From assembly GCF_009766005.1 (NCBI RefSeq), contig NZ_LMUK01000024.1, positions 118,992-182,991 on the forward strand: DNA of 64,000 nt, read 5' to 3'. Each line of letters begins with the position of its first letter. Within the stretch, counting starts at the first letter, position 1. The notes under the pieces were generated by a model. The model was not told the DNA's origin and did no database searches. It saw only the letters and a list, made by a program, of their open reading frames with translations. Below are positions 61,035 through 64,000 of this stretch, piece by piece. Position numbers and translations under genes: made by a program. This DNA comes from Bradyrhizobium sp. S69 (GTDB lineage Bacteria > Pseudomonadota > Alphaproteobacteria > Rhizobiales > Xanthobacteraceae).

Positions 61035-62548
61035 TATACTCCAGTCGGCATCTTCCAGCCGCCAAAGGTTTTTTCCAGATGCGCAACCAGCGCCAGCGCG
61101 ACGTCTTCGCGCCATGGCCGCGCGGCAACCTGAACACCCAGCGGCAGGCCTTCCGGCGAAGTGCCGACCCGCACGGTCGCCGTCGGCCATCCCGTCAGAT
61201 TATACATCTGGGAGTAACCAAAACCCTTGCGGTTCTGCTCGTCGAAGCTGGTGCCATGCAGCAAAGCCGGATACGGCGCCACCGCCGACAGCACCGCGTC
61301 GTAGTTTTCCATGAAGCGCAGCATCGAATTGCGAAACAGGTCCCAACGCACAAAGGCGGCCAGCGCGTCGGTGGTGTTGGCCATCGCCGGCGCCACCGAA
61401 TAGGTCAACGCCTTCTCGAACAACGGCGAGATCGGATCGCTGCCGATGCTCTTGAGAAACGCCCGCGTTCCCGCGCCGCCATCGCCACGGCTCATGTCGT
61501 GATAGACCGTTGCAGCTTTCTCCGCGTCCGGAGTTCGCTTTTCCTCGACCTTGACGCCGGCATCCGCGAACGCCTTGGCGGAATCGCGCACGGCCGCGGC
61601 GATTTCCCTGGTCGGGCTCGCCAAGCCATCATCCTCGAAGAACGCCAGTTTCAATCCGCTCAGCGTAACGGCCTTGGGATCAAACAGCGGCATGCCGACG
61701 ATCGAATTGTCGCGGAAGTCGGGCCCGGAGATGATCGGCAGCGCCAGCGCCAGATCCTCGACATGTCGCGCGATCAGGCTGACATGAAACACCGGCGCGC
61801 GGGCGCCCATCGGTTGCGGAAATTGCCCGGTGCGCGGCACCCGGCCGGAGGTCGGCTTGATTGCGGCAAGCCCGCAGAAATGCGCGGGGACTCGAATACT
61901 GCCGCCGGCGTCGGTGCCAAGACCGAGCGGCGAACCGCAGGATGAAACGATCGCGGCCTCGCCGCCGCTGCTGCCGCCCGGCGTGCGCGTGAGATCATAG
62001 GGGTTGTTGGTGCGGCCATAGACCAGATTGTCGGTTTCGAGCGCGCCGGCGAGTTCAGGCACGTTGGTCTTGCCGAGGAAGATCGCGCCGGCCGCGCGCA
62101 GCCGGAAGACGGCAGTGGCATCTGCCTTCGGAACGTAATTGGCGCGACCCTTGGTGCCGCCGGTGCAGATCACGCCGGTCGTTTCCAGCGTATCCTTGAT
62201 GGTCATGGGCACGCCATGCAGCGGCCCCTTGATATCACCCCGCGCCAGCGCGGCGTCGGCTTCGTCAGCCTCCTTCCGCGCGCTATCAGCGGTCAACTGG
62301 ACGATGGCATTGAGCTTTGGATTGACCTCCGCGATCCGCGCCAGATGCGCCTCGACGATCGCCTTGGAAGAGAGCTGTTTCGATCGGATCGCAAGGGCGA
62401 GTTCACTCGCCGATTTCAAGGTGATGTCGTCGCCCGCCGCCGTTGCGGCTTGCGCTGAAACAACGAACGATGAGCGCGCTGTCGCTGCCACCGCACCCGC
62501 CAGCGCGACCGTACCCAGAAAATCCCGCCGACCCATTTTGCCATCCAT
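61034..62548 (-). CDS. Tat-exported amidase (amidase signature family)
   Basis: The 504-residue amidase-signature enzyme has the catalytic triad region: Lys in VPMTIKD at about 123 and the Ser-cis-Ser-Ser stretch GGSSGGEAAIVSS, then GTDAGGSIRVPA. A twin-arginine signal GRRDFLGTVAL with an SAQA cleavage site shows export. The ATG at 62548 (MDGKMGRRDF) is the likely start. It is the first gene of the pair with the M20 hydrolase, and the two are divergent from a NitT-type importer. It probably hydrolyses an amide outside the cytoplasm. Confidence 0.86.
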   Translation of the reverse strand: MDGKMGRRDFLGTVALAGAVAATARSSFVVSAQAATAAGDDITLKSASELALAIRSKQLSSKAIVEAHLARIAEVNPKLNAIVQLTADSARKEADEADAALARGDIKGPLHGVPMTIKDTLETTGVICTGGTKGRANYVPKADATAVFRLRAAGAIFLGKTNVPELAGALETDNLVYGRTNNPYDLTRTPGGSSGGEAAIVSSCGSPLGLGTDAGGSIRVPAHFCGLAAIKPTSGRVPRTGQFPQPMGARAPVFHVSLIARHVEDLALALPIISGPDFRDNSIVGMPLFDPKAVTLSGLKLAFFEDDGLASPTREIAAAVRDSAKAFADAGVKVEEKRTPDAEKAATVYHDMSRGDGGAGTRAFLKSIGSDPISPLFEKALTYSVAPAMANTTDALAAFVRWDLFRNSMLRFMENYDAVLSAVAPYPALLHGTSFDEQNRKGFGYSQMYNLTGWPTATVRVGTSPEGLPLGVQVAARPWREDVALALVAHLEKTFGGWKMPTGV

Positions 62549-62889
62549 CTTGAAATCCAATCCGTTGACGCGGCTTCCTTCTGCGGCGCGCAGGTAATTC
62601 TTCTTTCGGCCCGAACGCAAGTTCGGGACGTAAGGCCTGCGGTCCCATCAGGCGTCACGTTTGCCGGGCTATTTGTTGATCAAATGCCGCGTCATCACGC
62701 CTACATTTAAGGCAATGCCATGTCCCGGCACTCAATTTTGTTCGCGATTTGAAGCGCCAAACAGCCTGGTTCGGAAACTCCCTCCTGCAATCATCACGTC
62801 ACCTTGAATGTGAATGACACGCCTCCTTAAAGCGCCTCGCGCGGCATGTTTGTTGCATTTTTATACAATTGAAAAAGGAGTTGCGTTTG
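62549..62889. other. Divergent intergenic region upstream of amidase and NitT-type importer
   Basis: This is a 341-base gap between divergent genes. It must hold both promoters. I see no repeat, RNA element or further gene that can be supported. Confidence 0.5.
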
Positions 62890-63849
62890 ATGACATCCAA
62901 AATTCGCCGCCGTGAATTCGTCGCCGGTCTCGGGGTCGGGCTGTTCGCAGCCCCCGCGATCGTGCGCGCCGCCGACGAGCCGATCGTGATCCGCGTCGGC
63001 GCGCTGAAGCTGATCCATTCCATCGCGCCCTATTTCTACGATCGGTTCGTGCCCGCAGGGTACAAGGTCGAAGTGATCCCGTTCGAGACACCGGCCGATT
63101 GCAAGAACGCGGTCGTCACCAAATCGATCGATTTCGGCACCTTCGGCGTCGCTGTCGCCGTGCTCAGCAGCGCAGCGGGTGAGCCGATGGTATTGATCGC
63201 CTCGACCTGCAATCGCGGCATGGCAATTATCGCCAAGAAGGACGCGGGCATCACCTCGATCAAGGATCTGAAAGGCAAGCGCGTCGCGGTATTTCCAGGC
63301 ACCACCCAGGAGGTGTTTTTCCTGGAACGGCTACGGATGGAAGGCATGAGCATTAGGGATGTCGAGCCGGTTCGTGTCTCCTTCAGTGAAATGCATATCG
63401 CGCTGGCGCGCGGCGATGTCGACGCCTATGTCGGCGCCGAGCCGGGCCCCGGCCTGTCGCTGTCGAGCGGCGTCGGCACGCTGGTCGAATATCCCTATTC
63501 GACGGCGATGGGATCGCTCAACATGGTGTTCGGCACCCGTCGCGATGTCATCGAAGAGAAGCCCGATCTGGTCCGCGTGATGATCGGTATGCATCAGCGC
63601 GCCACCGATTTCGCGGCATCGAACAAGGACGCCATGGTCGCCATGGCGATCAGCAAGCTCGGACAGAAGAAAGAGGCGATCGAGGCTTCCGTGCCCAACG
63701 TCGAACTGACCTGGCGGCTCGGGCCAAAGGAGATCGAACAGGCGAAAATCTATGCCGACCACATGCTGGCGCTCAAACAAATCAAACGCCTGCCTGATTT
63801 CGCGACCTTCATCGACACCAGCTTCGTCGATGCCGTGAAGCCGACCTGA
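62890..63849 (+). CDS. NitT/TauT-type ABC substrate-binding protein with Tat signal
   Basis: The 319-residue NMT1/SsuA-like binding protein has an N-terminal RRREFVAG twin-arginine signal and a cleavage region near VRAAD. The first lobe has the VTKSIDFGTFGVAVA segment and the second DVDAYVGAEPGP, both usual for the family. The ATG at 62890 has AGGAG nine bases upstream; an upstream TTG is less likely. A permease gene follows two bases later. The ligand is likely to be a nitrogen-containing compound handled by the divergent amidase pair, which is inference. Confidence 0.87.
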   Translation: MTSKIRRREFVAGLGVGLFAAPAIVRAADEPIVIRVGALKLIHSIAPYFYDRFVPAGYKVEVIPFETPADCKNAVVTKSIDFGTFGVAVAVLSSAAGEPMVLIASTCNRGMAIIAKKDAGITSIKDLKGKRVAVFPGTTQEVFFLERLRMEGMSIRDVEPVRVSFSEMHIALARGDVDAYVGAEPGPGLSLSSGVGTLVEYPYSTAMGSLNMVFGTRRDVIEEKPDLVRVMIGMHQRATDFAASNKDAMVAMAISKLGQKKEAIEASVPNVELTWRLGPKEIEQAKIYADHMLALKQIKRLPDFATFIDTSFVDAVKPT

Positions 63850-63851
63850 CC

Positions 63852-64000
63852 GTGACCACGCTCGCATCCCATACGGAAGGCGAAAACACCGCGGCGCACG
63901 AAATGGCGAAGGCCACGGCCTGGTGGCCGCGGCTGCGGCCCGTGCTGCTGGCGCTCGCCTTCCCGATCGCGCTGCTGGCGATCTGGCACTTCTCGACGGC
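63852..64000 (+). CDS. ABC transporter permease, SsuC/TauC-like, cut by the window edge
   Basis: Only the first 49 codons are present. The GTG at 63852 follows the binding-protein stop by two bases. A charged/His-rich start of about 30 residues is followed by the first hydrophobic helix (LRPVLLALAFPIALLAIWHF, two pieces), the usual N terminus of NitT/TauT permeases. The ATPase gene is presumably beyond the window. Confidence 0.75.
   Translation, partial: MTTLASHTEGENTAAHEMAKATAWWPRLRPVLLALAFPIALLAIWHFST

Overview
The window looks like a chromosomal segment of a Bradyrhizobium-type alphaproteobacterium. The DNA is GC-rich throughout, the dispersed palindromic repeats resemble those I associate with Bradyrhizobium and its relatives, and the 1-aminocyclopropane-1-carboxylate (ACC) deaminase and aliphatic amidase genes are of the kind found in soil and plant-associated bacteria. 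I saw no rRNA, tRNA, transposase, phage or CRISPR sequence. The region is almost entirely catabolism, uptake and local regulation.

Layout. 1-3.9 kb: a three-subunit periplasmic dehydrogenase (multihaem cytochrome c, GMC flavoprotein, Tat-exported small subunit). 4.1-6.6 kb: a SsuABC/TauABC-like ABC importer. 6.9-11.7 kb: a LysR regulator, then a NicC-like flavin hydroxylase, a carboxymuconolactone-decarboxylase-like protein, an alpha/beta hydrolase and a Bug-type binding protein in one tight operon. 11.9-17.0 kb: a divergent unit (amidohydrolase and decarboxylase-like protein one way; Bug protein, two dehydrogenases and a GntR/UTRA regulator the other) with a matched pair of inverted operator-like sites between the arms. 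17-28 kb: mixed genes, including an aminothiazoline-carboxylate hydrolase, Ogt, a secreted beta-propeller, a secreted amidohydrolase, a chemoreceptor, a zinc alcohol dehydrogenase and a fatty-acid hydroxylase. 28.7-33 kb: a VanB-type reductase with a MOSC protein, an MHS transporter, RidA and an XRE-cupin regulator. 33.3-36.4 kb: a CbbQ/CbbO-type ATPase pair with no Rubisco.

36.6-41.4 kb holds the clearest regulatory system: amiC, amiR, then an RNA leader and amiE. The leader contains two hand-folded ANTAR-type hexaloop hairpins followed by a strong intrinsic terminator, so amidase is probably induced by AmiR antitermination at a site between amiR and amiE. Next to it are acdS and a divergent Lrp-type regulator. 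Both enzymes release ammonia.

41.4-58.5 kb is an aromatic-type catabolic region: a complete LivFGMHK importer, a LysR regulator, an aspartate-dehydrogenase-like protein, a flavin monooxygenase, two small unknown proteins, a Rieske dioxygenase (alpha and beta) with an SDR dehydrogenase, another binding protein, an IclR regulator, an enoyl-CoA hydratase, a TRAP binding protein and an isocitrate-lyase-family enzyme with a divergent LacI regulator. No ferredoxin or reductase for the dioxygenase is encoded beside it. 59.8-64 kb: a carbamoylase/allantoate-amidohydrolase-like enzyme and a Tat-exported amidase, divergent from a NitT/TauT-type importer that runs off the end.

Most operons pair a dedicated solute-binding protein with a few catabolic enzymes and an adjacent regulator, which suggests a modular scavenging region. 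Specific substrates are mostly not readable from sequence. Gene starts were chosen by Shine-Dalgarno sites and stop/start overlaps, many of the ATGA type.
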